64,000 nucleotides of DNA. Source: Lactobacillus helsingborgensis. Its GTDB lineage: Bacteria > Bacillota > Bacilli > Lactobacillales > Lactobacillaceae. The position numbers and the translations under genes were made by a program. Under the pieces are notes generated by a model. The model ran no database searches and was not told where the DNA came from. It saw only the letters and a list, made by a program, of their open reading frames with translations. The stretch spans positions 1,029,755 to 1,093,754 of the forward strand of contig NZ_KQ034046.1 of the NCBI RefSeq assembly GCF_000970855.1, written 5' to 3'. This document shows positions 23,912-34,214 of this stretch, one piece after another (the first letter of the stretch is position 1; each line of letters starts with the position of its first letter).

Positions 23912-24244
23912 CTAATTTTTATTTACTTTCTTATTGAATTCTCTCTTTGAAACATACTGGATTTTCTTAACATACTGACCTCTATGATCAATTTTGATAT
24001 ATTGCTTAGAAGGGTCGTAACCACCTACTCTTCTGATCCTATATGGAAGTTTCTTACCAGTCTTGGCATCATAAGCTTGAACGTTAAAATACTTTTGCGT
24101 ATTCTTTTCTACTTGAGCATAACTTTTAGTTTCGGGAATTGTAAGATTGAAACGATCGAAAATTCCATTATGAATAAAAAAGGGAAAACAAAAGAAAACT
24201 GCAATTGCTAACACAAAGACAAAAAATATTTTTCTAAAATTCAT
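23912..24244 (-). CDS. YxeA-family (DUF1093-like) exported protein
   Basis: A 110-residue protein with an N-terminal signal/anchor helix (residues 4-22) and a small beta domain resembling the YxeA family: TKSYAQV, then KYFNVQAYDAKTGKKLPYRIR, the YIKIDHRGQYVKK strand, and a Lys-rich end. The function of the family is unknown; members are often secreted and near transporters. AAGGAG lies before the ATG. Monocistronic between the CRISPR array and a divergent P-type ATPase. Confidence 0.7.
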   Translation of the reverse strand: MNFRKIFFVFVLAIAVFFCFPFFIHNGIFDRFNLTIPETKSYAQVEKNTQKYFNVQAYDAKTGKKLPYRIRRVGGYDPSKQYIKIDHRGQYVKKIQYVSKREFNKKVNKN

Positions 24245-24461
24245 GATTACTCCTTATCCAATTTGGTTTTATAGATTTAGCAGATTAGCTAAAATAACTG
24301 CTTAATTTAAATTCTAAGTGTATTAATACACTGGTATACCTTTATTATACACTTTTCATAATTTTTTACGAGTACAGCAACAATATCTATTTTATTTGCT
24401 AGCAAAAGTCAATTATTTATGCTACTTTAAGTGCAGTATTTAAAACTAAGGAAGTAGTAAT

Positions 24462-26735
24462 ATGTCTGAAAAATTTAAAGGCTTAAGCCAAGCCGAAGCA
24501 GATAAACTTCTTCAAAAAAATGGTTTAAATGAAGTTCCTGAACCTCAATTTAACTTTTTCAAAGAATTTTTATCTAAGTTATGGAATTTATCGGCTTGGA
24601 TTTTAGAAGCTGCCCTCCTTTTGGAATGCATCTTAGGTAAGTGGATTCAATCATTGTTTGTGCTTTTAATGTTGCTTTTTGCCGCATGGAACGGTGCTTC
24701 TAAGAAAAAGCAGTCACGCAAAGTATTAAACAATATTTCCCATAAGCTGACACCTTCTATTTCTGTCCAAAGAGACGGCAAGTGGCAAAATATTGATTCC
24801 AAATATTTAGTCCCAGGTGATTTAATCAGCATGCAGGCTGGTGATGTCCTAGCTGCAGATGTGAAATTACTTGAAGGTCAGATCTCTACTGACGAAAGTT
24901 CGATTACTGGCGAAGCCAAGACTGTTCGTAAAAATCCCCAGGATACAGCTTATGCGGGTACAACTGTGACAGAAGGAAACGGACTTGCTCAAGTCACAGC
25001 TACAGGAGCAAATTCGCGTTCTGGTAAAACAATTAACCTGATTAATAATTCAGCTGCTCCGGGACACCTACAACAATTATTAACCAAAATCATTTATTAC
25101 TTATGTATTTTAGATGGTATTTTGACACTAGTAATCGTTGTGGCATCCTTTTTCAAAGGTGGCGACCTCAACAATTTAATTAATATGTTGCCATTTTTAG
25201 CTATGATGTTCATAGCTTCCATCCCTGTTGCTATGCCCTCAACTTTTGCACTCTCAAATTCCTTTGAGGCAACCCGTCTAAGTAAAGAAGGCGTCTTAAC
25301 ATCAGATCTGACCGGTATTCAGGACGCAGCCAACCTTAATCTGATTTTGCTAGATAAAACCGGAACAATCACACAAAATAAAACAGCTGTTGGTCAATGG
25401 ACTAATTTTAGTTCATTAGATAATAACCAAGCCCTAGAATTGGCGGCTGCTGCCACAGATCAGAGAAATAAAAAAATTATTGATACGGCAATTGATGACT
25501 ATGTAACCGGTTTAGGACTTGAAGTGAAGACAGGTACTGACTTTACGCCATTTACTTCCAGTACTGGTTATTCAATGGCTAATTATAACGGGCACAATAT
25601 CAAGCTGGGATCTTTTAAGCAGCTCTCGCTCATTGATCAGAATGCTAATGAAAAAGCTAAAGATGTTGATTTTAGTGCGGGTCGCTCAGTTGCTGTACTG
25701 ATTGACGATAAATTAGCTGGGGTCTTTATTTTGCAGGATATGGTGCGTCCCGATTCTAAAAAATCTCTTGGTGAGCTTAAAAAGCGTGGCGTTAAACCAA
25801 TTATGCTCACAGGTGACAACCAAAAGACTGCTGAAGCTGTAGCTAAGCAAGTCGATTTACAAGGCGACGTCATATCAATTCATGATTTTAATGATCAAAC
25901 TGATACCAGTAAATTAGCGGGTATTGCGGATGTTTTACCCGAAGATAAGTTAAAGATGGTTAAGTTCTTCCAGAAAAAAGGCTATATCGTCGGCATGACC
26001 GGCGACGGTGTTAACGACTCCCCCGCTTTGAAACAAGCTGAAGTCGGAATTGCTGTTTCCAACGCTGCTGACGTTGCCAAACGTTCAGGCAAGATGGTTC
26101 TTCTAAATGATGGTTTATCTTCAATTGTTAAAATTCTTGACGCTGGTCACAGGGTCTATCAAAGAATGACAACCTGGTCGTTAACTAAATTGGCGAGAAC
26201 TGCGCAATTAACTATGCTTTTGACCTTCGGTTATCTTTTCTTTAACTATATCCCAATGGCGTTAAATGCAATGGTTATTTATACAATTATGAATAACATG
26301 GTCACAATGATGATTGGTACGGATAGGACTCACATTACCTATAAGCCTGAAAATTGGAATATGGCCCGCTTAGCCAAAATTGCTTTTTCACTTGCTTTCG
26401 GATGGACGGCCATCGGCATCTTTGCTATTGCATATCTTAATACTCACGGTTATAGTCACGGTACAGTGTCAACCATGGTCTACGTCTACCTTGTCTTAAG
26501 TGCTATGTTTATTATCTTAATCACCAGAACTAAGCGCTACTTTTGGCAGGATTACCCGTCAAAGGCTGTTGGTCTAACTCAGTTAGGTGATGTAATTTTA
26601 ACAGTAATATTAGCTTTATTCGGCATAGCAATGACTAAAATTACATGGACGAATTTATTACTAACGTTCGCTGCTGCTTTGATTGCCGCTATCATTATTG
26701 ACCTCTTTTATCAGCCGATAATGAAAAATCGCTAG
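24462..26735 (+). CDS. P-type ATPase, proton-pump-like (P3A type)
   Basis: A 757-residue cation-transporting ATPase. The N-terminal cation-ATPase domain (GLSQAEADKLLQKNGLNEV) is followed by the actuator loop TDESSITGEA, the membrane motif SIPVAMPSTFAL (PxxxP variant of H+-ATPases), the phosphorylation site DKTGT (about residue 299), and the hinge MTGDGVNDSPALKQAEVG. There is no N-terminal heavy-metal domain and no CPx motif, which excludes copper and cadmium pumps. Most similar in layout to plasma-membrane-type H+ pumps (P3A), which would help pH control, but the ion is not certain. AAGGAAG lies before the ATG. Confidence 0.88.
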   Translation: MSEKFKGLSQAEADKLLQKNGLNEVPEPQFNFFKEFLSKLWNLSAWILEAALLLECILGKWIQSLFVLLMLLFAAWNGASKKKQSRKVLNNISHKLTPSISVQRDGKWQNIDSKYLVPGDLISMQAGDVLAADVKLLEGQISTDESSITGEAKTVRKNPQDTAYAGTTVTEGNGLAQVTATGANSRSGKTINLINNSAAPGHLQQLLTKIIYYLCILDGILTLVIVVASFFKGGDLNNLINMLPFLAMMFIASIPVAMPSTFALSNSFEATRLSKEGVLTSDLTGIQDAANLNLILLDKTGTITQNKTAVGQWTNFSSLDNNQALELAAAATDQRNKKIIDTAIDDYVTGLGLEVKTGTDFTPFTSSTGYSMANYNGHNIKLGSFKQLSLIDQNANEKAKDVDFSAGRSVAVLIDDKLAGVFILQDMVRPDSKKSLGELKKRGVKPIMLTGDNQKTAEAVAKQVDLQGDVISIHDFNDQTDTSKLAGIADVLPEDKLKMVKFFQKKGYIVGMTGDGVNDSPALKQAEVGIAVSNAADVAKRSGKMVLLNDGLSSIVKILDAGHRVYQRMTTWSLTKLARTAQLTMLLTFGYLFFNYIPMALNAMVIYTIMNNMVTMMIGTDRTHITYKPENWNMARLAKIAFSLAFGWTAIGIFAIAYLNTHGYSHGTVSTMVYVYLVLSAMFIILITRTKRYFWQDYPSKAVGLTQLGDVILTVILALFGIAMTKITWTNLLLTFAAALIAAIIIDLFYQPIMKNR

Positions 26736-26759
26736 TTTATTAATTTAATAAAGCAAAAG

Positions 26760-26799
26760 AAAAACCTGATCTTGGACTTTTTCCAAAATCAGGTTTTTT
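26760..26799. terminator. Terminator of the P-type ATPase gene, bidirectional
   Basis: The hairpin AAAAACCTGAT/ATCAGGTTTTT, with an inner TTGGA/TTCCAA pairing, is followed by T's. It would also stop minus-strand transcripts arriving from 27.1 kb. Confidence 0.9.
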
Positions 26800-27170
26800 A
26801 AGGTATACCGATGAGTTCCTGAATTTTCCATCACATCGGTAAAAAGGTTTTGTATATGCTATTTGGTATAATAATTTAGAATAGGAAAAAATAGTTAAAT
26901 TAATCAGGAAAATTAATTTTGGTAAGATGCGAGTCAACAGCAAAAATAAATTTTACTTTACCAATGACCCTCATATCCCCCCTTTCGCTGGTTGTACGTT
27001 TATAACAAATGCTGCATAAACATGTAGCAAGGGCTACATTATTTATGCTTTAAATTACATTCGTTATCTTTATCTTAATACATAAAATAACTAATGTAAA
27101 CTATTTAGTTTTATTTTTTTACTATGAAATCAGTAAAATTTACTGATTTTAAATGTGTTAAATAACGAAA
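26800..27170 (-). other. Intergenic region with a candidate small transcript
   Basis: No large gene. On the minus strand there is a promoter (TTTACA 27100-27095, 17 bp, TAAGAT 27077-27072), then a long imperfect hairpin (27048-27014), then a 24-codon open frame (26974-26900) behind a G-rich Shine-Dalgarno, then an ACCGATG/CATCGGT hairpin (about 26807-26838), and finally the bidirectional terminator at 26760-26799. The whole unit would be about 300 nt. Confidence 0.4.
26900..26974 (-). CDS. Candidate 24-residue small protein
   Basis: MRVIGKVKFIFAVDSHLTK is the first part of the reading. AAAGGGGGG lies immediately upstream of the ATG, though the spacing (2-5 nt) is short. It has its own apparent promoter and an upstream hairpin. 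It could equally be the body of a small RNA. No family is recognised. Confidence 0.25.
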   Translation of the reverse strand: MRVIGKVKFIFAVDSHLTKINFPD

Positions 27171-27689
27171 TTATTTCTTTAATTCGTACACGTATGAAGT
27201 TTCGTCTGGACGATAAACTCCGTGTAACAGACCCACTTTGGTAAATCCCATTTTTGCAATCAGATGTTGCATTGCTTGGTTATCTTCATGAGTATCAATT
27301 CTAATCGAATCTATATCAGCACGATTGTCTTTAATATCATTAATAACAGCCCGCAATAACTTAGTAGCGTAGCCTTTACCAGAATGCTGTGAGTGAATTG
27401 CCACACGATGAATAACTACATATTTATCAGTGTCGCATAGCCATTCACCATCTAAATGATCGTAAATATGATCCGGTCCGTCAACAATTGCAATTGCTCC
27501 AACCGTTTCTTGATCTTCAGATACGGCTAAAAACGCCCAGCCATTTTCGATATCTTCTTTAATTTGTCCTTTTGACGGATATTCACCTTGCCACTGGTTA
27601 ACACCGTGCTCAGCTAATTGATTAGCACCGTCTTTCAAAATAGCGATAATTTGGTCAAAATCGGCCATAGTTGCTTTTCTTAATTGCAA
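27171..27689 (-). CDS. GNAT-family N-acetyltransferase
   Basis: A 172-residue acetyltransferase. It starts LRKATMADFDQIIAIL, has the AFLAVSEDQETVGAIAIVDGP strand pair, and the acetyl-CoA-binding motif A HRVAIHSQHSGKGYATKLLRAVI (Q/RxxGxG/A). The C-terminal LIAKMGFTKVGLLHGVYRPDETSYVYEL is usual for the family. The substrate is unknown. The start is TTG at 27689 (AAAGGAGA about 11 nt upstream); no nearer ATG preserves the N-terminal strand. Confidence 0.88.
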   Translation of the reverse strand: MQLRKATMADFDQIIAILKDGANQLAEHGVNQWQGEYPSKGQIKEDIENGWAFLAVSEDQETVGAIAIVDGPDHIYDHLDGEWLCDTDKYVVIHRVAIHSQHSGKGYATKLLRAVINDIKDNRADIDSIRIDTHEDNQAMQHLIAKMGFTKVGLLHGVYRPDETSYVYELKK

Positions 27690-27854
27690 ATTACTCTATT
27701 CTCCTTTTTTTGAAATACTGTACCATTATATATACTTGACCCCCAGCTTGTAAAAAATTTGCACTTCAAAAAAGAAAAAATTTTCATTTTTCAGTAAACG
27801 CTATCAAAAGAGTTTATAGACAGATTAACCTTATTTCAACTAATTTTTACTCAA

Positions 27855-27884
27855 TAAAAAAAGCCTTGCTCTCACAAGACTTTT
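27855..27884 (-). terminator. Terminator of the aldo/keto reductase gene
   Basis: On the minus strand, AAGTCTTG/CAAGGCTT around a short loop is followed by TTTTT. Confidence 0.85.
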
Positions 27885-27920
27885 AACTCAAAAAACTAAA
27901 AATAGATCTTCGTTAGGCTT

Positions 27921-28862
27921 TTAAAAATCACTAAACAATTGATCAATTTCTTGATATTCACTTGGTGACAATTTAACTGACATGGCTTTCGCATTGCTTC
28001 TGACCTGATCAGCGTTGCGCGCACCCGGAATCACGACACTAATTGCTGGATTGGCCATATACCATGCCAAAACAGTCTGGGTAACCTTCGCCTCGTGCTT
28101 AGTTGCTATCTCACGGATACCCGCAATACCCTTGATTGCTCTGTCATACCGGTCTTCGTTAAAATCGCCCAGCAGTTTTCCACCGTCAGTGCTGTTAAAC
28201 TTGTTCCAGTCATCAGCGCCGTATTTACCAGTTAACAGACCTGAAGCTAACGGGAAAAATGGCACAAATGAAATATTTTGCTCATGTAAATATTCCAATT
28301 CTTCCTTAACAGGAGCACGACGCACCAAACTATAATGATCCTCAACGATATCAACTTTCCCATTTTTATTTGCTTCTTTAATTTGACTCAAAGAAAAGTT
28401 AGAAACACCAATAGCCCGAATTTTACCAGCTTTGCGAATTTCATCTAAAGTTTCAATTGCTTCATCTTTTGGTGTATTCTCATCTGGGTAGTGCAAGTAA
28501 AAAATATCAATATAGTCTGTTTTCAACCGTAAAAGTGCGTCATCAACGGCTTTTTTAATGAAAGCAGAACTATTATTAGGTGCCATATTTTGTGACTTAT
28601 CTTGGGCAGCCTTGGTAGCAATAATTACTTTTGAGCGATCATAATTTTGCAAGACGTCCCCAATGATCTCTTCAGATCTGCCGAGTCCATAGACATAAGC
28701 AGTATCAAAAAAGTTGATGCCCTGCTTAAGAGCCTCGCGCAGTAAATCATATCCGTCTTCTTCATTTAAATTTTTAAATAAGTTATGTCCCCCAACTTTA
28801 TTTGTTCCTAAACCCAACTTAGTTGTGTAAACATCACTTTTGCCAATTCTGATTTTATCCAT
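27921..28862 (-). CDS. Aldo/keto reductase
   Basis: A 313-residue NADPH-dependent oxidoreductase with a TIM-barrel. The catalytic tetrad is recognisable: Asp and Tyr in NFFDTAYVYGLGRSEE, Lys in VIIATKA, His in FYLHYPDENT. Cofactor-binding segments near the end are IPGARNADQVRSNA. The ATG follows GGGAGTG. The substrate is unknown; general carbonyl reduction or detoxification is likely. A cre-like site about 230 bp upstream, at a -10 motif, suggests CcpA control. Confidence 0.92.
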   Translation of the reverse strand: MDKIRIGKSDVYTTKLGLGTNKVGGHNLFKNLNEEDGYDLLREALKQGINFFDTAYVYGLGRSEEIIGDVLQNYDRSKVIIATKAAQDKSQNMAPNNSSAFIKKAVDDALLRLKTDYIDIFYLHYPDENTPKDEAIETLDEIRKAGKIRAIGVSNFSLSQIKEANKNGKVDIVEDHYSLVRRAPVKEELEYLHEQNISFVPFFPLASGLLTGKYGADDWNKFNSTDGGKLLGDFNEDRYDRAIKGIAGIREIATKHEAKVTQTVLAWYMANPAISVVIPGARNADQVRSNAKAMSVKLSPSEYQEIDQLFSDF

Positions 28863-29276
28863 ATCTATTCACTCCCAAAAAGCTATCATAGCTGACAGCT
28901 TATAAATTAGCGTTGTTTTTCTAAACTAATAATGCACTATAGGGCAAGGTAACAAACTTATTAGTAATACTTTTTCAGTAAATAAATTATTTAGGTTAAG
29001 CCAATTTATATTTTCACTTAGCTACTACCTATCAAACTACAAAGTATGGTAACCTTTTTCAACAGAAATTACTAAATTTAGCAAGCGCTTACAACAATTA
29101 CAAAATTATACTTTAATTATGTCTTATATCCTCCTCTTAAAAAACGCTTTTATTACTACCGTAGTTGTATTCTAACGATTATTAAAACCAATAGTCAAGT
29201 AAGTTACCTTTTCTTAGTAGAAGAAGCTACTATATTAATATCACTGAAAGCAATAAAAATTGTCAATTTAACTACC
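28863..29276. other. Gene-free upstream region of the aldo/keto reductase gene
   Basis: About 410 bp without a gene. On the minus strand there is TATAAT at 29110-29105 with the cre-like site immediately after it, implying a leader of about 235 nt before the reductase start. An AGCT-rich hairpin (about 28881-28900) lies close to the start. Confidence 0.45.
29090..29103. promoter_or_regulatory. cre-like site upstream of the aldo/keto reductase gene
   Basis: On the minus strand, TGTAAGCGCTTGCT has a perfect left half and core of the cre consensus with two mismatches on the right. It overlaps the expected transcription start behind a TATAAT. Confidence 0.6.
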
Positions 29277-29318
29277 AAAAAAGTTCCCCAAGAGATTAAT
29301 CTCTTGGGGAACTTTTTA
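29277..29318 (-). terminator. apt terminator
   Basis: An almost perfect 18-bp stem (AAAAAGTTCCCCAAGAGA and its complement) lies 17 bp after the apt stop; A-runs and T-runs make it active in both directions. Confidence 0.92.
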
Positions 29319-29334
29319 ATTACATGTTATTCAT

Positions 29335-29862
29335 TTAAGCACCGTGGTACTTGACTAACGAATAGACGTCAAGTCCCGGTAATTTTTCTTTTCCTTTTAG
29401 ATCAGGTAATTCAATATAAAAAGCAGACCCAACTAATTCTCCACCTAAATTTTCAATTAGTTGTTTACATGCTCTTAGAGTTCCTGCTGTAGCAAGTAAA
29501 TCATCACAAACTACCACACGTTGACCTGGTTTGATTGCATCTTTATGTATTTCCAAACTATTAGAACCATATTCCAAATCATAAGAAGCACGTTCCACTT
29601 CTCTAGGTAACTTATGTGGTTTCCTAGCAGGTACAAACCCAATACCCAATTCAGTAGCTACGGGACAGCCAACTATAAAACCACGGGCCTCAGGACCTAC
29701 AATGACATCAGCATTTTTGCTTTTAACATATTCTGCTAATTCATGAGTAGCAGCTTGAAACAATTTGCCATCCTGTAAAATAGGAGTAATGTCACGAAAA
29801 ATGATCCCCTTATTAGGGAAATCCTTAACACTTGCAATATGTTTCTCAAAATCGTTTGCCAT
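29335..29862 (-). CDS. apt: Adenine phosphoribosyltransferase
   Basis: Salvages adenine to AMP using PRPP; 175 residues, the standard size. Motifs: [35 protein letters not shown], and the PRPP-binding [13 protein letters not shown] (about residues 119-131). It lies 100 bp downstream of recJ, the usual gene pair in Firmicutes. Confidence 0.96.
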   Translation of the reverse strand: MANDFEKHIASVKDFPNKGIIFRDITPILQDGKLFQAATHELAEYVKSKNADVIVGPEARGFIVGCPVATELGIGFVPARKPHKLPREVERASYDLEYGSNSLEIHKDAIKPGQRVVVCDDLLATAGTLRACKQLIENLGGELVGSAFYIELPDLKGKEKLPGLDVYSLVKYHGA

Positions 29863-29962
29863 AAGAAGAAAAAACCTCCAAAACTTAACTTTCTTGCTAA
29901 AGCTTATCCGACCTTAATATTCTAACAGATTTCAAGATTAAAAGCACTAATAATGTGAAAAA

Positions 29963-32242
29963 TTAATGCTGCTTTAATTGCTCATTCACGTACATTAGCA
30001 ATTTTTTACTAGACATATTTCTTAATTCACGAATGAAGGCAATTTGTGACCTAGTAGCAAGATAATACCGTGAAGCCGTTAACTTACTTTTAGCAGGGTG
30101 TTTGACAGCATAGATTTTATTATCTGCTAATTTAATAAAATGCAGCTCAGAAAATACACGTAAAATAAATAGAATATGATCATAACTCTGCTGTAGAAAA
30201 GGTCCAACTAAGCGGTAATCCTCGATCGTTAAACCAGGATGTGTATATACGTAGCGCAATACCTTTTCAAAATCTGACTTCACAGGCATTTGCGTCACCG
30301 GTAATTGATCCAAAATAAACCGTAAGTAAAGCTGAGCATAATTATTAGTCAAGGCTGCATCTAATTCACTTTGATTATGGGGAACGTCAAGAAAGACAGC
30401 TACCTCGCCTTCACTATCGTAATCATTAATCAGCGTAATTTTTGCTGGATCAATATCATATTTTGTAGAAGCAGAAATCTTATTTTTTTCGTCAAATAAA
30501 AGATACCTATCCGCAAAACCCATTACATATTTTTCAGATCGTAAATCAATAACTGGTGCAGGAACAACTAATTTAGGGGCTGCAAAAACAATACCTTTAA
30601 TTATACCTTGCACTTTAGTTTGATTACGAAAACAATTTTCTTGTATGCCAATAAAAAGCTGATCAATGTATGGTAACAGGACCCTGGTTAAGTATTTTTT
30701 ATTGAAACCTACCACATCCAATTTCTTATTGCTTTTACTGACAGTCAGTTTGATATGATTCTTATCTGCACCCATGTAAAAGCAGCCAGTAATATCAGGA
30801 TGCTTAATGCTAAACACCGGCTCCACATTATCTGTGCCAAAAGGACCCGCCAATTTAATTTCCGCAATAGTCTTTAGATCAAGATTAGCAAACGGTAATT
30901 CAAAATCGTAATCTCTGATATTCTGGTTGTATGAACCATTAAAATTATTCTCAAAGGCTTTTCTTAAGGAAGGAATTTTTTCTTCAGTCATTGATAATCC
31001 GCAAGCAAAATCATGCCCACCGAATTTCAAAAATAGTTTGTCTTTTAAGGGATTTAGCGCATTAAAAATATTATAACCGGCAACGGATCTTCCAGACCCC
31101 TTGATAATTCCAGCTTCATTTTTAGTTAAAACTATGGTAGGTTTATGAGTTTTCTCAACCAGCTTATTTGCTACTAAACCCAAGACGCCTTCATGAAAAT
31201 CTGGTTGATAAATTACCAGAGTTTGACTTCTGTCCCAGCCATTATTTTTAACTTGCTCAAGACATTCTTGAAAAACAGTTGCAGTCAGTTTTTTGCGTTC
31301 ATCGTTTAATTTTTCAACTTTAGCAGCTATCTCCTCGGCTTTTTCATCAGTATCACATAATAGTAATTCCACTGCCAGAGAAGCATTGGCAAGTCTGCCA
31401 ACAGCATTTAATCTTGGTGCAATATTAAAGCCAACATCAGTTTCGTCAATATGTCCTAATTGTAAACCAGCTTTTTTTATTAAAGCTCTTAGTCCCGGCC
31501 GCTCAGTCTCATTAAGCATTTTAAGGCCACGTTTTACTATTACATGACCTTCTCCTGACACCTTGACCATATCACCAATTGTGCCAATCATTGCTAATTC
31601 CAATAATTCAGGCATTGGTTCCTGCATTAACGCCCGACAAATAGTGTAGGCAACACCTGCCCCACAATAATCATCAAACGGATATTTTTGTCCAGGATAA
31701 TTGCAGTGTACCAAAGCGTAACAGTCAGGAACTTGCTCTTGAAATTTATGGTGATCTGTAATTATTGTATCTACACCTTTACTTTTGGCAAAAGCAACCT
31801 CGTCAACCCCAGTAATACCGTTATCTACAGTAATAATCAGTTTAGTTCCATCTGCTACAATTTTCTTGTAGGATTCAAGATTTGGTCCATAGCCATCTTT
31901 AAAACGATCGGGAATGAAAAAATGAACATCGGCACCTAAAATGCCCAGTGTTTCCACCATAATAGTGGTGGCAGTAATACCATCAGCATCGTAATCACCA
32001 TAGACCGTTATTTTTTCTCCTGCATCAATTGCTTGATTAATTCTGTTAACTGCCTTTTTCATGTCATGCATTAGAAAAGGATCAGCCAAATCAGCTTCAG
32101 TGGCATTAAACCAATAATCTATTTTTTCCGCAGTATTTATTCCGCGCAAAGAAAGCAGCTTAGCCGTTATTGGGCTAAGCTGATATTTCTCAATTATAGC
32201 AGGAGCTAATTCTTCACCTTTACGTTTGCGCCATTCAATCAT
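29963..32242 (-). CDS. recJ: RecJ, single-strand-specific 5'-3' exonuclease
   Basis: Degrades single-stranded DNA 5' to 3' in recombination and mismatch repair. The 759 residues match the long Firmicute form with a C-terminal extension. DHH-family motifs are intact: VYGDYDADGITAT (about 82-94), TVDNGITG, ITDHHKFQ, and the DHHA1 motif GGHDFACGLSM (about 408-418). It starts at ATG 32242 with AAAGG about 13 nt upstream. Gene order lepA-recJ-apt on the same strand; gap to lepA 38 bp. Confidence 0.95.
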   Translation of the reverse strand: MIEWRKRKGEELAPAIIEKYQLSPITAKLLSLRGINTAEKIDYWFNATEADLADPFLMHDMKKAVNRINQAIDAGEKITVYGDYDADGITATTIMVETLGILGADVHFFIPDRFKDGYGPNLESYKKIVADGTKLIITVDNGITGVDEVAFAKSKGVDTIITDHHKFQEQVPDCYALVHCNYPGQKYPFDDYCGAGVAYTICRALMQEPMPELLELAMIGTIGDMVKVSGEGHVIVKRGLKMLNETERPGLRALIKKAGLQLGHIDETDVGFNIAPRLNAVGRLANASLAVELLLCDTDEKAEEIAAKVEKLNDERKKLTATVFQECLEQVKNNGWDRSQTLVIYQPDFHEGVLGLVANKLVEKTHKPTIVLTKNEAGIIKGSGRSVAGYNIFNALNPLKDKLFLKFGGHDFACGLSMTEEKIPSLRKAFENNFNGSYNQNIRDYDFELPFANLDLKTIAEIKLAGPFGTDNVEPVFSIKHPDITGCFYMGADKNHIKLTVSKSNKKLDVVGFNKKYLTRVLLPYIDQLFIGIQENCFRNQTKVQGIIKGIVFAAPKLVVPAPVIDLRSEKYVMGFADRYLLFDEKNKISASTKYDIDPAKITLINDYDSEGEVAVFLDVPHNQSELDAALTNNYAQLYLRFILDQLPVTQMPVKSDFEKVLRYVYTHPGLTIEDYRLVGPFLQQSYDHILFILRVFSELHFIKLADNKIYAVKHPAKSKLTASRYYLATRSQIAFIRELRNMSSKKLLMYVNEQLKQH

Positions 32243-32280
32243 TAATTTAATTCAGCCTTTTGTCGTTACTTATCTTTATT

Positions 32281-34113
32281 TTAATTTAAATCGTCATCAT
32301 TCATTTTTAAGACAGCCATAAAAGCATCTTGGGGAATTTCTACATGACCCACTGCTTTCATCCGTTTTTTACCCCGCTTTTGTTTTTCAAGCAGCTTTGC
32401 CCTTCTATCAGGATCTCCTGTATGAATTTTCCAAGTAACATCCTTGCGGTATGGCTTAACAGTGGCACGAGAAATAATTTTTGCTCCAATTGCTCCTTGA
32501 ATATCAACTTCAAAGTTCTGTCTAGGAATTAACTTCTTAAGCATTGAGGTCATTTGTCGCGCTCTATTTTGAGCTTCATCACGGTGAGCAATGAAACTAA
32601 GAGCGTCGACCACTTGTTTATTCAACAGAATATCAATTTTAACTAAATCAGTTGCCCGATAACCCGTAATTTCATAATCAAGTGAAGCATAACCTTTAGT
32701 GGAAGATTTTAAATCATCAAAAAAATCATAAATAATTTCGGCTAGCGGCATATTGTAAATTACGTTAACCCGATATTTGTCTAAATAGTCCATTGTCACA
32801 AACTCGCCCCGTTTACGTTGACATAATTCCATCACAGGACCGACAAAATCATTCGGAACCATTACTTCTGCTTTAACAAAAGGTTCCTGCACTTCCTTAT
32901 ATTCACCTGCAGACGGTAAATCAGAAGGATTATCAATCACTTTGGTTGTGCCGTCATTCATAATCGCATGATAATCAACAGAAGGGGCAGTCATAATCAA
33001 GTCTAAGTCAAATTCCTGTTCAAGTCTTTCCTGCACCACATCCATGTGGAGTAAACCTAAAAAGCCGCACCTAAAGCCAAAGCCTAAAGCAGTTGAAGTT
33101 TCAGGTTCAAATTCTAAAGCAGCATCATTGAGCTGCAATTTTTGTAAAGCTTCCTTAAGGTCATCATATTTTCCATTGTCTACGGGATACATACCTGAAT
33201 AAACCATTGGTGGTATCTGACGATAACCGGGAAGTGGTTCCGCGGTCGGATGTTCTGCGGCAGTGATAGTATCACCAACACGAGTTTCACGAACGGACTT
33301 GATGTTAGCCGTTAAGTAACCAACATCCCCAGCAATTAGAATATCTTTTTTAACCGGATGTGGACTGGAAACTCCAACTTCAGTAACTTCATATTCCTTA
33401 CCAGTATTCATGATTTTTATTTTATCGCCGGGTTTAACCGTACCTTCTTCAATCCGCACAGATAAAACAACACCGCGATAGTCATCATATTTTGAATCAA
33501 AAATCAACGCTTTTAACGGTGCTTGGAGATCTCCACTAGGAGCTGGTATATCTTTAACTATGCGTTCAAGCAACTCCTTAATTCCCTGCCCGGTTTTACC
33601 GGAAACTTCAACAGCGTCGGAAGCATCTAACCCCAACATTTCTGTGATTTCCTCTTTAGCCTGCTCCGGATTAGCTGAAGGCAGATCAATTTTATTTATA
33701 ACAGGCAAAATTTCTAAGTCATCATCAATTGCTAAGTATGTATTTGCCAAAGTTTGGGCTTGCACACCTTGCGAAGCATCTACAACTAACAATGCACCTT
33801 CACAAGCTGCTAAGGAACGGGAAACCTCATAAGAAAAATCCACGTGTCCTGGTGTATCAATTAGATGAAAAATGTAGTCTTCGCCATCTTGCGCACGATA
33901 TTTAATTTCTACTGAGTTCATCTTGATGGTGATGCCACGTTGGCGTTCCAGCGGCATATCGTCTAACATCTGATTTTTTAATTGGCGTTCAGATACCGTA
34001 TCGGTCAACTCTAAAATTCGATCGGCAATCGTAGACTTACCATGATCAATATGAGCAACAATGGAAAAATTGCGAATACGCTTCTGATAATCTTGTAATT
34101 TTGTTATGTCCAT
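32281..34113 (-). CDS. lepA: LepA (elongation factor 4)
   Basis: A ribosome-associated GTPase acting in 30S biogenesis and translation under stress; 610 residues. The G domain has [10 protein letters not shown] (P-loop), the RGITIK switch, DTPGHVDF and NKIDL. The C-terminal lysine-rich KTRGKKRMK-type domain unique to LepA is present as [26 protein letters not shown] precedes the ATG. A promoter with TATAAT-like bases lies in the 100-bp gap to yitT. Confidence 0.97.
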   Translation of the reverse strand: MDITKLQDYQKRIRNFSIVAHIDHGKSTIADRILELTDTVSERQLKNQMLDDMPLERQRGITIKMNSVEIKYRAQDGEDYIFHLIDTPGHVDFSYEVSRSLAACEGALLVVDASQGVQAQTLANTYLAIDDDLEILPVINKIDLPSANPEQAKEEITEMLGLDASDAVEVSGKTGQGIKELLERIVKDIPAPSGDLQAPLKALIFDSKYDDYRGVVLSVRIEEGTVKPGDKIKIMNTGKEYEVTEVGVSSPHPVKKDILIAGDVGYLTANIKSVRETRVGDTITAAEHPTAEPLPGYRQIPPMVYSGMYPVDNGKYDDLKEALQKLQLNDAALEFEPETSTALGFGFRCGFLGLLHMDVVQERLEQEFDLDLIMTAPSVDYHAIMNDGTTKVIDNPSDLPSAGEYKEVQEPFVKAEVMVPNDFVGPVMELCQRKRGEFVTMDYLDKYRVNVIYNMPLAEIIYDFFDDLKSSTKGYASLDYEITGYRATDLVKIDILLNKQVVDALSFIAHRDEAQNRARQMTSMLKKLIPRQNFEVDIQGAIGAKIISRATVKPYRKDVTWKIHTGDPDRRAKLLEKQKRGKKRMKAVGHVEIPQDAFMAVLKMNDDDLN

Positions 34114-34214
34114 AAATAATTTGCACCCTTTACTCTATCTTTATTATTATAACAAAGTAACTGAAACAGTTAAAAGCAATTAAGTAAAAAGTAAGGGTAG
34201 CCTAAACTATTTGA

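Noticed and set aside
26740-26943. 67-codon minus-strand open frame
   Set aside because: It runs through the ATPase terminator hairpin and has no ribosome binding site.
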